The notes beneath the pieces are model-generated. The model saw nothing but the letters and a program-made list of their open reading frames with translations. It was not told the DNA's origin and did not search any database. A program made the translations under genes and the position numbers. Of a DNA stretch of 27,733 bases, positions 14,131 through 22,596 are shown piece by piece. Every line of letters starts with the position of its first letter. The first letter of the stretch is position 1. The stretch is from a virus: positions 1 through 27,733 of IMG/VR virus record IMGVR_UViG_3300028569_000140; one strand, 5' to 3'.

Positions 14131-14935
14131 TTTCAGGAAGGAGGTAGGTTTTGACGCGCTCTAATTCGAATAGTTTTGAAGGCAGAGCGCCTAAAGGATA
14201 AGTGGTAATTAAGTGATCGTCACGCCCCAGCATGTCAAGATTTCCTTCTTGAGGTTCAAACATCTCACACCTACGCTGTACGTCCGGCGTGTCCCACATA
14301 TAGTATTCAGCAATAGAACGGAGTTTGTTCTTTCGTCGTTCGCCATCACCCATCCAACTTAAGTGCCAACCAAAATCTCGTTCACCTAAATACAAATTAT
14401 TTTGGCTTTCCCTCATCACAGAGAGTGTGCTTTGTTTCCTTAAGAGACCAACCGTAGAAACAAAAGCTCGTTGCCACTCATGCAGTACACCATCAGGAGT
14501 TATTAACTGCCGATCAGCGCGGCCATAATGCATAGACATGCTAGCCCGTACTATTTGATCTGAAGTTTCAGCTGCGGCTTTTAGTTTATCTAACGCAAGG
14601 GGATTTACCAGTTCATCACAATCTGAACAGATGAAGAGCGTATCATCTGAAAGCATATGAAGCCCAACACCTAAAGCATCACGTTGTGCTCGCTCACGTA
14701 ACCACGGGTCTGGTGCTTCCTCAATAGAAGGTAGCTCAACGTGTAAAACTTGCACTTTACTATCGTCGATCCCAAGTTCTTTAAGAGTATCGACACAGGT
14801 AAAAGGTTTTTCTTCGCCCCGATGTGTTCTGTTGGCATCTGTTATTAAAAACCCGTCGACGTAGTCTTCAAGAGTTCTAATGCGGAGCTCTAAAAGTTCT
14901 TTTTCGTTAAAGTAAGGAAAGCAATCGACAAGCAT
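14120..14935 (-). CDS. GT17-like glycosyltransferase, copy 2
   Basis: 271 residues, a paralogue of the neighbouring copy; about half the residues look identical by eye. It has the same landmarks: VDCFPYFNEKELLELR, VDGFLITDANRTHRG, FICSDCDEL, MSMHYGRAD, GWHLSWMGDGERR and a shared C-terminal YLLPE. Differences cluster in the middle (residues about 155-185), the part that would shape the acceptor or donor pocket, so the two may add different sugars or act in sequence. The ATG at 14935 has no strong ribosome binding site. It is the first gene of a coupled trio (copy 2, copy 1, small basic protein) leading into portal. Confidence 0.8.
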   Translation of the reverse strand: MLVDCFPYFNEKELLELRIRTLEDYVDGFLITDANRTHRGEEKPFTCVDTLKELGIDDSKVQVLHVELPSIEEAPDPWLRERAQRDALGVGLHMLSDDTLFICSDCDELVNPLALDKLKAAAETSDQIVRASMSMHYGRADRQLITPDGVLHEWQRAFVSTVGLLRKQSTLSVMRESQNNLYLGERDFGWHLSWMGDGERRKNKLRSIAEYYMWDTPDVQRRCEMFEPQEGNLDMLGRDDHLITTYPLGALPSKLFELERVKTYLLPENVN

Positions 14936-14966
14936 ACAAGGTTGACGCGAGTGTCACCATAGTAGC

Positions 14967-15251
14967 TTAAACCTGTTGGATATACTTGGCTGCTCTGCGT
15001 TTAGCTCTTGTTAAAATACTCACATCTGTATCCATGGCGGGGTCAAACCCATCTTGACCTCCCCCACTTGAATAATCAGTAGGTGCTACAGGAGCCGGAG
15101 GTTGTCCTTTTAGTGCAGTTTGATCCTGGGCGGACATGTCTTCAAACACCGTATCCGATGATTGATTAGCTCGTCGTTGAGCTTCAGCCGCCGCAGTCTG
15201 CATCTGATAAGCTTGAGCAAAACCATAAGCATTAGCGTTGTGAGTGTTCAT
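14967..15251 (-). CDS. Unknown small protein, Gln/Ala-rich
   Basis: 94 residues from the ATG at 15251, which shares one base with the stop codon (TGATG) of the upstream gene; this coupling decides the start over a longer frame. Residues 8-30 form an Ala/Gln helix (GFAQAYQMQTAAAEAQRR), the middle is Pro/Gly/Asp-rich, and the end is a basic helix (LTRAKRRAAKYIQQV). No family is recognised. Its neighbours, a small beta-rich protein and the glycosyltransferases, do not define its role. Confidence 0.55.
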   Translation of the reverse strand: MNTHNANAYGFAQAYQMQTAAAEAQRRANQSSDTVFEDMSAQDQTALKGQPPAPVAPTDYSSGGGQDGFDPAMDTDVSILTRAKRRAAKYIQQV

Positions 15252-15541
15252 CAGTATAGAGCGGTACAATGAGCTGAGGTACCAGACACTACAGCAGTGC
15301 AACTAAGAGGCAACAAAGTAGTACTCGTAATATGCTCAAAACGTGAAAGTTGGCCCTGAGAGTCAGTGAGCACAAGAGTTACTTTAGAAGCACCACCACC
15401 GCTAATGTGCTCGACTAAGATACCTCGGCAGGCAGGAAAATTTACTCGAGCCATATTTCCCGAAGTTACTATGTGGTAGCCACTGCCATACGGGAGCGTT
15501 GCTGACTGTCCATAAACCGAACCAAAAGCGCGAATATCCAT
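15251..15541 (-). CDS. Unknown small beta-rich protein
   Basis: 96 residues if it starts at the ATG at 15541 (MDIRAFGSVYG). A longer version from the ATG at 15571 (MRLKLKKICL) would overlap the DUF3310 stop codon. Neither has a good ribosome binding site. The sequence is compact and strand-rich (GILVEHISGGGASKVTLVLTDSQGQLSRFEHI) with many Ser, Thr and Gly, as in small virion proteins such as head spikes or decoration proteins. It has no membrane segment. Translation is coupled to the following gene through TGATG. Confidence 0.55.
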   Translation of the reverse strand: MDIRAFGSVYGQSATLPYGSGYHIVTSGNMARVNFPACRGILVEHISGGGASKVTLVLTDSQGQLSRFEHITSTTLLPLSCTAVVSGTSAHCTALY

Positions 15542-15561
15542 AAGACAGATTTTTTTTAATT

Positions 15562-15834
15562 TTAACCGCATTCCTCGGAAATTTGTATTAAACGTTTTAA
15601 ATACCACTCACACTTCTTTAAATCCTCTACTCCATTTTTGTGCTCTGTCCTCCACAAATACTTCAAACACGCCCCCCGGCAATACGATTTAAAGCCTTCA
15701 TGCCCAAGTGCAGATTTTAAAGCATCAATACATTCGACGGAACCCTGGTTATAGTGTGGCGGTTTATTAACTAAGTCAACTGTCCCGCAACCAAAATCAA
15801 CAACGTCACCCTTTAAATCCCAAAAATCTGACAC
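15562..15834 (-). CDS. DUF3310 (SaV-like) protein
   Basis: 90 residues. The family signature covers residues 21-82: VNKPPHYNQGSVECIDAL, then FKSYCRGACLKYLWRTEHKNG and EDLKKCEWYLKRLI. DUF3310 proteins are common in phages of many hosts and are sometimes annotated as nucleotide kinases, but no Walker motif is visible here and the biochemical role is not established. The start is a GTG at 15834, 14 bases after the glycosyltransferase stop codon. Family call strong; function unknown. Confidence 0.85.
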   Translation of the reverse strand: MSDFWDLKGDVVDFGCGTVDLVNKPPHYNQGSVECIDALKSALGHEGFKSYCRGACLKYLWRTEHKNGVEDLKKCEWYLKRLIQISEECG

Positions 15835-15848
15835 TGAGAACTCGCTTA

Positions 15849-16745
15849 TTAGTACTTAAACATAGTGGTTATGTCTAGGCATGTGTTTTGATTTTGCAAT
15901 AAAACGTTACTGTACTTGTTGTCTAAGTGCTCCAGTAATCCGCAAGGAGCAATACGAAGCTTATCTCCGTCACGAATTAATGGCACCACTCGGCGGTGTT
16001 CTTGATCGGTGTTAAGAGATTCAAAAGCAAGACCTAAAGAACTTCTGTCAGCTATCGGCCAACAACGAAATTTCGTTAAATCAAAACTTCTTATGGGATC
16101 ACAGCTCTCAGACACAATATACTTCTCAGCCATTTCAGGATCCAATATCATCATTCCCATATACGGATTACCGAGGGACGCAAAACAAATAAAATCATCA
16201 CAAGGGGTTATAAAAGTTTGTACGTTATAAGGACGATCTCCCCACACCGCTTTAGTGGGTCCGTTCAACTCCCAGACTCTGTAGTTATCAAAAGGAATGA
16301 GTAGCTTATCTCTGCGTTCTACTCGGCAAAAACCTGGTTCGAGATTTAAACTTTTAAGTTTATCTTTCCAAGCAAGCCAATAGTCAAAGTTTTCACGTGT
16401 AAATAACATATCGTTCTCTGTATATACGTAAAAATCGTAAGTTTTATTCTGAACAACTTGTTTTAAAAGATGTTTATGCGCCCACGTAAGGCTAAAACCT
16501 ACGTACTCAGGTTCCGCTACGATAATATTTAAATTACAGGGACCTAAATTAGGTTCTAACAAGTCCAAGACAGCTTGTTTGTCTTGTTTATGCTCAAAGT
16601 CAATAAAAATATAAAAGTCTTTAACCCCTGGAAGAGTGATGTAGCCTTTTAAAGTCTTTAAAAGAACGTCAAATCGCTCTAAAGGATTGTGCGCTGTTAC
16701 AGCGATAAAGTAGTTAGTAAGTATTGGTTCGTTATCGGAAATCAT
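15849..16745 (-). CDS. GT-A-like glycosyltransferase or sugar-processing protein
   Basis: 298 residues from the ATG at 16745, which shares one base with the terminase stop codon (TGATG). A TTG one codon earlier is less likely. The first 115 residues look like a GT-A Rossmann-type half: FIAVTAHNPLERFDVLLKTLKG, DFYIFIDFEHKQ, LNIIVAEPEYVGFSLTWAHKH and DFYVYTENDMLF. END at residues 110-112 sits in the DxD metal-site position. The second half has PCDDFICFASLGNPYMGMM and FRCWPIADRSSLG. It fits a family 2-like transferase, but the donor and acceptor are unknown. Tight coupling to terminase places glycan work in the packaging transcript. Confidence 0.65.
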   Translation of the reverse strand: MISDNEPILTNYFIAVTAHNPLERFDVLLKTLKGYITLPGVKDFYIFIDFEHKQDKQAVLDLLEPNLGPCNLNIIVAEPEYVGFSLTWAHKHLLKQVVQNKTYDFYVYTENDMLFTRENFDYWLAWKDKLKSLNLEPGFCRVERRDKLLIPFDNYRVWELNGPTKAVWGDRPYNVQTFITPCDDFICFASLGNPYMGMMILDPEMAEKYIVSESCDPIRSFDLTKFRCWPIADRSSLGLAFESLNTDQEHRRVVPLIRDGDKLRIAPCGLLEHLDNKYSNVLLQNQNTCLDITTMFKY

Positions 16746-18268
16746 CAATACTCCATTTCGAAACCACCTCGGCGTTGTAGAAAACAGATTAAATGCGTGT
16801 ATGCGTCAAGTAAGTCATCATGCGAAGTAGCTCCAATGTTGATTAATTGGTCAAACAATAGATCAAATTTACGGTACCGATTAAAAATCACCTTTTTATT
16901 TTCCAACAGACCTAGAGTTCCCCTAAACCTAGAGACTTTATCACCTCTAAACCCATTCACCTCGTGGATATGAATATTACTAAGTCCTTTATCATTCAGC
17001 AAAATTCTTCGGAGATCAGCCGCTAACGATGCTTGATACGCAACAGCTTCCACGACTAACGTGCACGTAGAATATGTCGGGAACAACTCCCCCGCTGCGT
17101 TCTCTACCAAGATCCCCCACTCAACAAGCATCTTACAGAGTAAATCAATCTTCTCAAGATTACCTATAGAGCGAACCTGATGCGCGTCAATAATATAGTA
17201 CTTATCTTTTACCCTACCGCCCAAGACCATCGCGGTATAGTCTGATGTCTCACTACGACTAGCCGATAAATCCACACCAACGGCTAACGAATCAAATTCT
17301 GTTACAACATCTCCTTTTACAAGTAGATCAGGCGAAAGAATTAAATCAGATGTCATTACCGGTTGCTGCTGATACTGGTAAGCAAAAGCAACAGGATCGA
17401 GCTCTTTTTGACCTAGTAAATAGTCAACACTCCATTGTTCGGGCCAGTAACTCTCAGGATTGCTGTCGTTGTCATACGTCAATGCTTCTTGAGTTACCTG
17501 TTTCCACCCGCGTTCTGGTACGAACATTGTTTTATGAATATCTAGTGGATGAAATCGGGTGCCTAAACAAATCGCCCGACCACCTTCAAAAATAATAGGC
17601 GCAATAACTGATGACCAATTATTATTCATTTCTTCACGAATTGTCGGGTTGCGTATATCTGCAGAACTTTTAACTGGGTCATCCACAAGGCATAAATGGG
17701 CTCGTTTAGATGTAATGGACCCTCTAAGACCAGCAGCGCGAAGAGTAAATTCTTCGTCACCAACTCGGGATATACCTGCGTAGTCAAAATCAATCGACCA
17801 ACCTACATCACTCTGCATTCCCGGCTTAAGTCGACAAGTAGGAAATATTTTTTTAAACTCGGTCGAATCAACTATCTGTTTAATAATTCTACTTTTTGGT
17901 ATAGCGGTATTAATGTTGTACGAGATATAAATAATTTGTAGGGGCATCTTAGCGGCTGTATGGCGACCTATACACCATGCAGTAAACATGTTCATTACGG
18001 TGCTCTTCGCAGAACCTCTGGGACTTAGTATATCAAGGTTTGGTCCTGCTATATCTAGTAGATACTTATTGCTATCTCCTGTTATCAAATGTTTGTACCA
18101 CTCTAACATATGTCTTGCTGGTGGCTTGTCAAGCAACGTACAGAACGTTTGGAAATCACTAGCTGCTCTTGTAAATATAGTATCTAAAACTGGAGCATCA
18201 CTGTCAAATGCTTTAGCCGCCCTCATTTGTAGAGCGCGGCGGTAAGCAAAAGTTTCACGACTAGGCAT
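16745..18268 (-). CDS. terL: Terminase large subunit (DNA packaging ATPase/nuclease)
   Basis: 507 residues. The ATPase half has a Walker A motif SPRGSAKST (residues 82-90), a Walker B-like LCLVDDPVK (192-200) and a coupling segment ICLGTRFHPLDIHK. The RNase H-fold nuclease half begins at AVGVDLSASRSETSDYTAM (329-347), giving the first catalytic Asp, and ends with the metal-binding HDDLLDAYTH near 483-492. Both active sites appear intact. It cuts concatemeric phage DNA and pumps it through the portal using ATP. The start is the ATG at 18268, divergent from the GT4 gene across 46 bases. The small subunit is not identified in the window. Confidence 0.93.
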   Translation of the reverse strand: MPSRETFAYRRALQMRAAKAFDSDAPVLDTIFTRAASDFQTFCTLLDKPPARHMLEWYKHLITGDSNKYLLDIAGPNLDILSPRGSAKSTVMNMFTAWCIGRHTAAKMPLQIIYISYNINTAIPKSRIIKQIVDSTEFKKIFPTCRLKPGMQSDVGWSIDFDYAGISRVGDEEFTLRAAGLRGSITSKRAHLCLVDDPVKSSADIRNPTIREEMNNNWSSVIAPIIFEGGRAICLGTRFHPLDIHKTMFVPERGWKQVTQEALTYDNDSNPESYWPEQWSVDYLLGQKELDPVAFAYQYQQQPVMTSDLILSPDLLVKGDVVTEFDSLAVGVDLSASRSETSDYTAMVLGGRVKDKYYIIDAHQVRSIGNLEKIDLLCKMLVEWGILVENAAGELFPTYSTCTLVVEAVAYQASLAADLRRILLNDKGLSNIHIHEVNGFRGDKVSRFRGTLGLLENKKVIFNRYRKFDLLFDQLINIGATSHDDLLDAYTHLICFLQRRGGFEMEY

Positions 18269-18314
18269 AAAAGGTAATACTGTCTGTATACTGATAGCAA
18301 GATTCTAACCCCAA

Positions 18315-19487
18315 ATGGCAAAAATTCTGTGGTACGGAGATATCCTCTCAAATACTGGGTTTGGTAGAGTTACACACAGTATCCTGGAGTATCTACAGAA
18401 GAACCATGAGATTGTAGTTGTAGGAATAAACTACACAGGTGATCCACACGATCTGCCTTTTAAAGTTTATCCAGCGGCGGCCAAAAACCCACAAGATCGA
18501 TTTGGTATTGGACGCCTACCGGAAATTGTTGACGTAGAGAAACCCGATTTTATAATCTGTCTAAACGACATCTGGATAGTAAATCAAGTTTGGGAACGCA
18601 TTCATCTGCTTAAAGATCAGCATAAATTTAAATTTATTGCTTACTTCCCACTAGATTCACAGTGGTACATTGAAAGTCATATGCGGTTTGTTAAAGACTG
18701 GGACTTTGCAATCACGTTTACAATTGAACAAGCTCAAAGAGTAATGCAGTTAGGAGTAAAGCCTAAGTTACTAGGTGTGATACCCCATGGAGTAGAGACA
18801 AGTAAATTTTTCCCCTTAGATAAAATAGAAGCTCGTAAGCAACTCCAGATACCAGAAGATAAGTATATTGTTCTGAATGCAAATAGAAATCAGCCGCGCA
18901 AGCAAATTGATCTGACGATAAAAGCATTTGCGGAATTCGCAGTAAATAAGGATGACACTATGCTCTACCTGCACATGAGTGAAAAAGATCTTGGTTGGGA
19001 TATCCGAGCCATCTTCGAGACAGAGATGAAACGTCGAGGACTTAAATCCGACCAGAGATTATTAATGACCACCACAAACATTGACTACTGCAACGCTCCT
19101 GCTGATGAAATGCTTAACCTAATATACAACTCGTCTGACGTTGGAATTAACACAGCTAACGGAGAAGGTTGGGGTCTAGTTTCTTTCGAACATGCGGCTT
19201 GTAAAAAACCTCAAGTGTTGCCCAACCACACGTCATTTGCAGAGGTATGGAAGAACAAAGCGTTACTAGCTGATGTAGCAGCTTGGATATACGATAAAGA
19301 TTTAGGAGTGGAACGAGGTATTGTCGATATTAAGGATATGGCAAACAAGATGACCAGTTTATATGAGGATAAAGAATTGACTGAAAAAGTAGCGAACGAC
19401 TGCTATGAAGTCACAACCAACCCTTCGTACCGATGGGATAAGATTGCCGAAGGTTTTGAAAAGGCTATGGAGGAGATGTCGAAATGA
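18315..19487 (+). CDS. Glycosyltransferase family 4 (GT-B fold)
   Basis: 390 residues. The N-terminal Rossmann half has LWYGDILSNTGFGRVTHSIL (residues 5-24), the glycine-rich acceptor loop, and FIICLNDIWIVN. The C-terminal half has VIPHGVETSKFFP (155-167), LNANRNQPRKQIDLTIKAFA (187-206) and the donor-binding EGWGLVSFEHAACKKP (284-299), with E284 and E292 giving the family's E-x7-E pair. All landmarks of a complete GT4 enzyme are present. It would transfer a sugar from a nucleotide sugar with retention of configuration. It is encoded opposite to terminase and overlaps the next gene by ATGA, so the two probably act in one pathway. Confidence 0.85.
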   Translation: MAKILWYGDILSNTGFGRVTHSILEYLQKNHEIVVVGINYTGDPHDLPFKVYPAAAKNPQDRFGIGRLPEIVDVEKPDFIICLNDIWIVNQVWERIHLLKDQHKFKFIAYFPLDSQWYIESHMRFVKDWDFAITFTIEQAQRVMQLGVKPKLLGVIPHGVETSKFFPLDKIEARKQLQIPEDKYIVLNANRNQPRKQIDLTIKAFAEFAVNKDDTMLYLHMSEKDLGWDIRAIFETEMKRRGLKSDQRLLMTTTNIDYCNAPADEMLNLIYNSSDVGINTANGEGWGLVSFEHAACKKPQVLPNHTSFAEVWKNKALLADVAAWIYDKDLGVERGIVDIKDMANKMTSLYEDKELTEKVANDCYEVTTNPSYRWDKIAEGFEKAMEEMSK

Positions 19488-20572
19488 GCCTACAATTCCA
19501 TCGCTATCGTACGTACCACAACCGTACAGTAAAGCCTGTTTTAATCCCTACAAAAAGTGGGTACCCATCCGTCTACCAACAAGCCAAAAGTATAGGGGGA
19601 ACGTTTACCCGAATAATCGGTGGTTTACCTGAAACAAACGTAGCAAACTTTAGTCCGTGCATTTTAAAACACAGAAATTCAACGTTAATTGCGTGGCGAT
19701 CCCAACCTGAGCCTTTTGTTTTCAGACACGATAATAAATACTTTTATTACAACAACACGCCGACAGACTTATATATCGGTGAGCTTCTTAGCGATGAATC
19801 AATTATCGCAGCACGTAACTTAAAACCTAGCAAACATAGGCTCAGCTACGAAGATCCTCGATTGTTTATCAGTCCTGACGACAATTTACAGTGTCAGTTT
19901 GTCACGAGCACATATGCCACTAAATGGGATACGACTAAACATAAACTTTTAAAAACACCAAAAATCTGTGTTGGTACAGTAAGTAAATTCGGTTCTCTAG
20001 CTGACTGTGTATTTCCTGATATAGGAGCCAACCTGCAGGAAGGAGGATCAGAAAAAAACTGGTGCTTCTACACAGACAAGGACCAACTAAAACTCCTGTA
20101 CTCGACGATTCCTTTAGTAATAAAATCACCAGGTAAAGCTGACGTAACAATTGATTCATCCTGTTTAAAAAAACTAACAGGTGACCACCCAACATTTAAC
20201 TCCGCGGCGCCTATTGCTATCGGTGATGAATGGCTCGTGTTTTTTCATTGGAAGTATATGGTGTACGAATTAGATAAAAGACCGTACCTCCTTTACTCAC
20301 TGGGCGCATACACGCTTGATGAAAAACAAACAAAAATCACGCGAGTGATAAGAGAACCTCTTTTTGTGGGATCTACTCAAGATGATTTGATTACGTGGAC
20401 CGATTGTTTGGGTAACGACGTATCAAATCAACCCGCGTGCATCCTTCCTTTTGGGTGCCTTATCGAAAACGAAGAAGAGCTAGTAATGTCTCTTGGTGTG
20501 AATGACTATTTTATGGGCATTTTTAGAACATCAGTTGTTAATGTTCTTGCTCTTCTAGAGTTAATTGAATAG
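19484..20572 (+). CDS. GH130-like five-bladed beta-propeller protein
   Basis: 362 residues. YEDPRLF (residues 122-128), EKNWCFYTD (190-198), the blade-like YLLYSLGAYTLD (268-279) and the terminal blade ACILPFGCLIENEEELVMSLG then VNDY follow the pattern of glycoside hydrolase family 130 and its relatives. These are mannoside phosphorylases or hydrolases. The catalytic Asp is uncertain from reading alone, so it may be a non-catalytic or transferase-like relative. Its first four bases overlap the GT4 gene (ATGA). It converges on the next minus-strand gene with only four bases between their ends. A glycan-cleaving or mannose-related step beside a transferase is the likely role. Confidence 0.65.
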   Translation: MSLQFHRYRTYHNRTVKPVLIPTKSGYPSVYQQAKSIGGTFTRIIGGLPETNVANFSPCILKHRNSTLIAWRSQPEPFVFRHDNKYFYYNNTPTDLYIGELLSDESIIAARNLKPSKHRLSYEDPRLFISPDDNLQCQFVTSTYATKWDTTKHKLLKTPKICVGTVSKFGSLADCVFPDIGANLQEGGSEKNWCFYTDKDQLKLLYSTIPLVIKSPGKADVTIDSSCLKKLTGDHPTFNSAAPIAIGDEWLVFFHWKYMVYELDKRPYLLYSLGAYTLDEKQTKITRVIREPLFVGSTQDDLITWTDCLGNDVSNQPACILPFGCLIENEEELVMSLGVNDYFMGIFRTSVVNVLALLELIE

Positions 20573-20576
20573 TTAT

Positions 20577-21107
20577 TTAAGTTTTTTCTTCTCGTTCAAT
20601 CGTGCTCCAGATAACAATTGAGGCATCTTCAATAAGTGCACTCATCGTAGGTTGATCTTGGAAACTATTCATTAGCTCACGCAAACAGCGATCGGCTCCA
20701 GCAAGAAGTAGTCCGCGACGGTCTACCCCGTCTGTTAGCTGCCGGACAGCTTGAATGTGACTACGTAGTTCTTTTTGGAGCACTGCAATCTTGGTGGCAG
20801 CTGTTGCATAATCTAGCATACCATTTACCGTCATCTGCCTAACATTATTTAGATCTACTTTAAGTGCATCTATTTCTATCAATAGATCTTTTCGTAAATC
20901 GCTTTTAGGGTACTTCTCTTGCACCCACGCGGTTATGTCCGATATAGATCCTGCGTAGTTTGGTTTTAAGAATCGAGCATACAGGTAAGCTTCGATATCG
21001 CTCACGCTATTTTTAGCATAGTAAGTAAACGAATCTCTCTGAGCTTTATTAAGTAGGGCTAACCACGAACCTACCGTGGTCGAATCACCGATAGCTGCTT
21101 TAATCAC
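20577..21107 (-). CDS. Unknown helical protein, last gene of the internal-protein-like cluster
   Basis: 176 residues, almost entirely helical (DLRKDLLIEIDALKVDLNNV, then AATKIAVLQKELRSHIQAVRQL), with no membrane segment. It starts at a GTG (21107) whose GTGA overlaps the upstream stop codon by four bases, so it is translationally coupled. No family is recognised. A long coiled-coil helix with flanking small domains would also fit a terminase small subunit, but its distance from terL and the lack of a clear DNA-binding motif leave this as a guess. Confidence 0.5.
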   Translation of the reverse strand: MIKAAIGDSTTVGSWLALLNKAQRDSFTYYAKNSVSDIEAYLYARFLKPNYAGSISDITAWVQEKYPKSDLRKDLLIEIDALKVDLNNVRQMTVNGMLDYATAATKIAVLQKELRSHIQAVRQLTDGVDRRGLLLAGADRCLRELMNSFQDQPTMSALIEDASIVIWSTIEREEKT

Positions 21108-21958
21108 GCAAAAAAGCGTTGGCCAGCTAATGCTTGGTTGGCTCCAAACTGCTTAATTGCTAACTGTGCCTTAGTCTGACCTCGGATATTTGCAAGATTT
21201 GAGTACGTCTGTGCCTGTATTCGTTTTATATCTCCAACAGTTCTAGCTTGATCAAGCTGTAATCCTGATTCACGAGCTTGCGACCCTAAAGCTAATCGTC
21301 CAGATGTTTCAGCCTTAGTCTTAAATACATCAGCAAGTGTATCTGCTTGTCTTTGAGCTACCCCAGCTCTAGCTTGTTCCTGTAAAACTTTTAAACCAAC
21401 GTTACCTTGAGCTAGCTGACCAGCTAATTCATTTTCACCTGCTAGTGCGCTAGCCCCAGCCTGGGCTAAAAATGTAGGAGCCGCAAGTTCAGTTGATAAT
21501 TTTGCTTGACCCAGTAGTTTTTGTTGTTCAAGACCAGCACCAGCAGTAGCTGTCGCTACCCCAGCCTGAGCTGATGTTCTTTTTTGCGCTTGATCTAAAG
21601 CTTCTTTTAGTACAGTTAATTGACTAGAAGCAATTGTGTTACCTTGTATACCTAGGGCACCACCAAGACCGCCTTGCAAAATAGCAAGACCTTGCATAGC
21701 TGCGGTAAGAGGATTATTTTCTGACGCTGCTTTAGCTCCATACAGAGCATAGTAATCTATGGGCGCCGCCATTGCAGCACCTCCGCCTCCGCCTCCGCCC
21801 CCTGCAAGTTTAGATTGCATGTCCGCCGCCAAGCCCAAGTCATACTCAGTCGGACCATACTGTTTCTGGCCACCGCCAAACAGACTGGATATTCCCTGAC
21901 CCAGACCTAAAACCTGTTGACCAATACCCAAAACACCAGCAATTCCAGCAAGAGTCAT
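21104..21958 (-). CDS. Ala/Gly/Gln-rich probable internal virion protein
   Basis: 284 residues. It opens with a Gly-rich hydrophobic segment (residues 3-30), then has a run of eight glycines (53-60). A long Ala/Gln-rich helical region continues to the end (QAQKRTSAQAGVATATAGAG...). This layout of a membrane-like N-terminus plus a long Ala/Gln helix resembles the internal or ejected virion proteins of short-tailed phages such as T7 gp14, though I cannot show homology. The glycine run is coded by three exact repeats of a six-base unit (21781-21798). It has GTGA coupling to the gene after it, and a five-base gap to the gene before it. Confidence 0.55.
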   Translation of the reverse strand: MTLAGIAGVLGIGQQVLGLGQGISSLFGGGQKQYGPTEYDLGLAADMQSKLAGGGGGGGGAAMAAPIDYYALYGAKAASENNPLTAAMQGLAILQGGLGGALGIQGNTIASSQLTVLKEALDQAQKRTSAQAGVATATAGAGLEQQKLLGQAKLSTELAAPTFLAQAGASALAGENELAGQLAQGNVGLKVLQEQARAGVAQRQADTLADVFKTKAETSGRLALGSQARESGLQLDQARTVGDIKRIQAQTYSNLANIRGQTKAQLAIKQFGANQALAGQRFFA

Positions 21959-21963
21959 TGTTT

Positions 21964-22596
21964 TTAAACGGGAGTCCCCGGTTTGAAAGCAGCAATAGCC
22001 TGTTGAGTTACAGGAGAAAGCGCAGTTAAAACATTTGGGTTTGGCATCCCTAATGTTGCGCTTAAATTCATCATGCCGTAAGCAAGTTGTGTATCCCTAT
22101 TTATGTTTGCTTCAGTTATTTTTTGCCACGCGTTAATAGTAGCTAGTTCCGTTTCACGAGAAGTCCTTTCACGCTGACGCTCAAGTGTATTTGCGCGAGC
22201 TATTGCTTCACGTCTTTCAAAATCAGCAAAATCAATTGCCGTGCGTTGTGGATAAAATTCTCTACTTTCTTTTGCCTCTCGTTGCGAGGTTTTATCTAAC
22301 AGACGTACTAGTGCCTCAAGCTGACCAAGATTCTGATTACCTGTAGGTGCCGGAGTAGGTTGAGGTGGATAAGTATTTCCACCACCGGGAGGATAAGGAT
22401 TATTAACTGGGGGTACGAAAGGAGGCGGGGCCCCGGTGTTCGGATCTACGCTGCCAGCAGGTAAAGGCAATCCAGGCGGAGTTGAGCTTGGTGATCTGCT
22501 GTTTCGATTGGCAAGTTCACTACCAAGATAACCAGCACCAGCTGTCAATCCTAGTCCACCTAAACCTTTTAATAAATTTAAAAGACCAGCATTCAT
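21964..22596 (-). CDS. Unknown protein with membrane-like N-terminus and Pro-rich linker
   Basis: 210 residues. Residues 4-25 are hydrophobic and small (GLLNLLKGLGGLGLTAGAGY), residues 35-85 are a Pro/Gly-rich linker, and 95-165 a highly charged helix (REAKESREFYPQRT..., LERQRERTSRETELAT). The ATG at 22596 shares one base with the previous stop codon (TAATG). No family is recognised. The build is like its neighbours, suggesting that this cluster encodes a set of cooperating virion or membrane-interacting proteins. Confidence 0.5.
   Translation of the reverse strand: MNAGLLNLLKGLGGLGLTAGAGYLGSELANRNSRSPSSTPPGLPLPAGSVDPNTGAPPPFVPPVNNPYPPGGGNTYPPQPTPAPTGNQNLGQLEALVRLLDKTSQREAKESREFYPQRTAIDFADFERREAIARANTLERQRERTSRETELATINAWQKITEANINRDTQLAYGMMNLSATLGMPNPNVLTALSPVTQQAIAAFKPGTPV

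Noticed and set aside
14135-14147. AGGAAGGAGG on the plus strand resembling a ribosome binding site
   Set aside because: It lies inside the minus-strand GT17 coding end (LLPE) and no plus-strand gene follows.
18269-18314. TATACT as a -10 box for the GT4 gene in the terminase/GT4 divergent gap
   Set aside because: No matching -35 box at 16-18 bases; too weak to list as a promoter.
20577-21107. Calling the 176-residue helical protein the terminase small subunit
   Set aside because: It is helical and of plausible size, but it has no visible DNA-binding motif and lies on the far side of the plus-strand glycan genes from terL.
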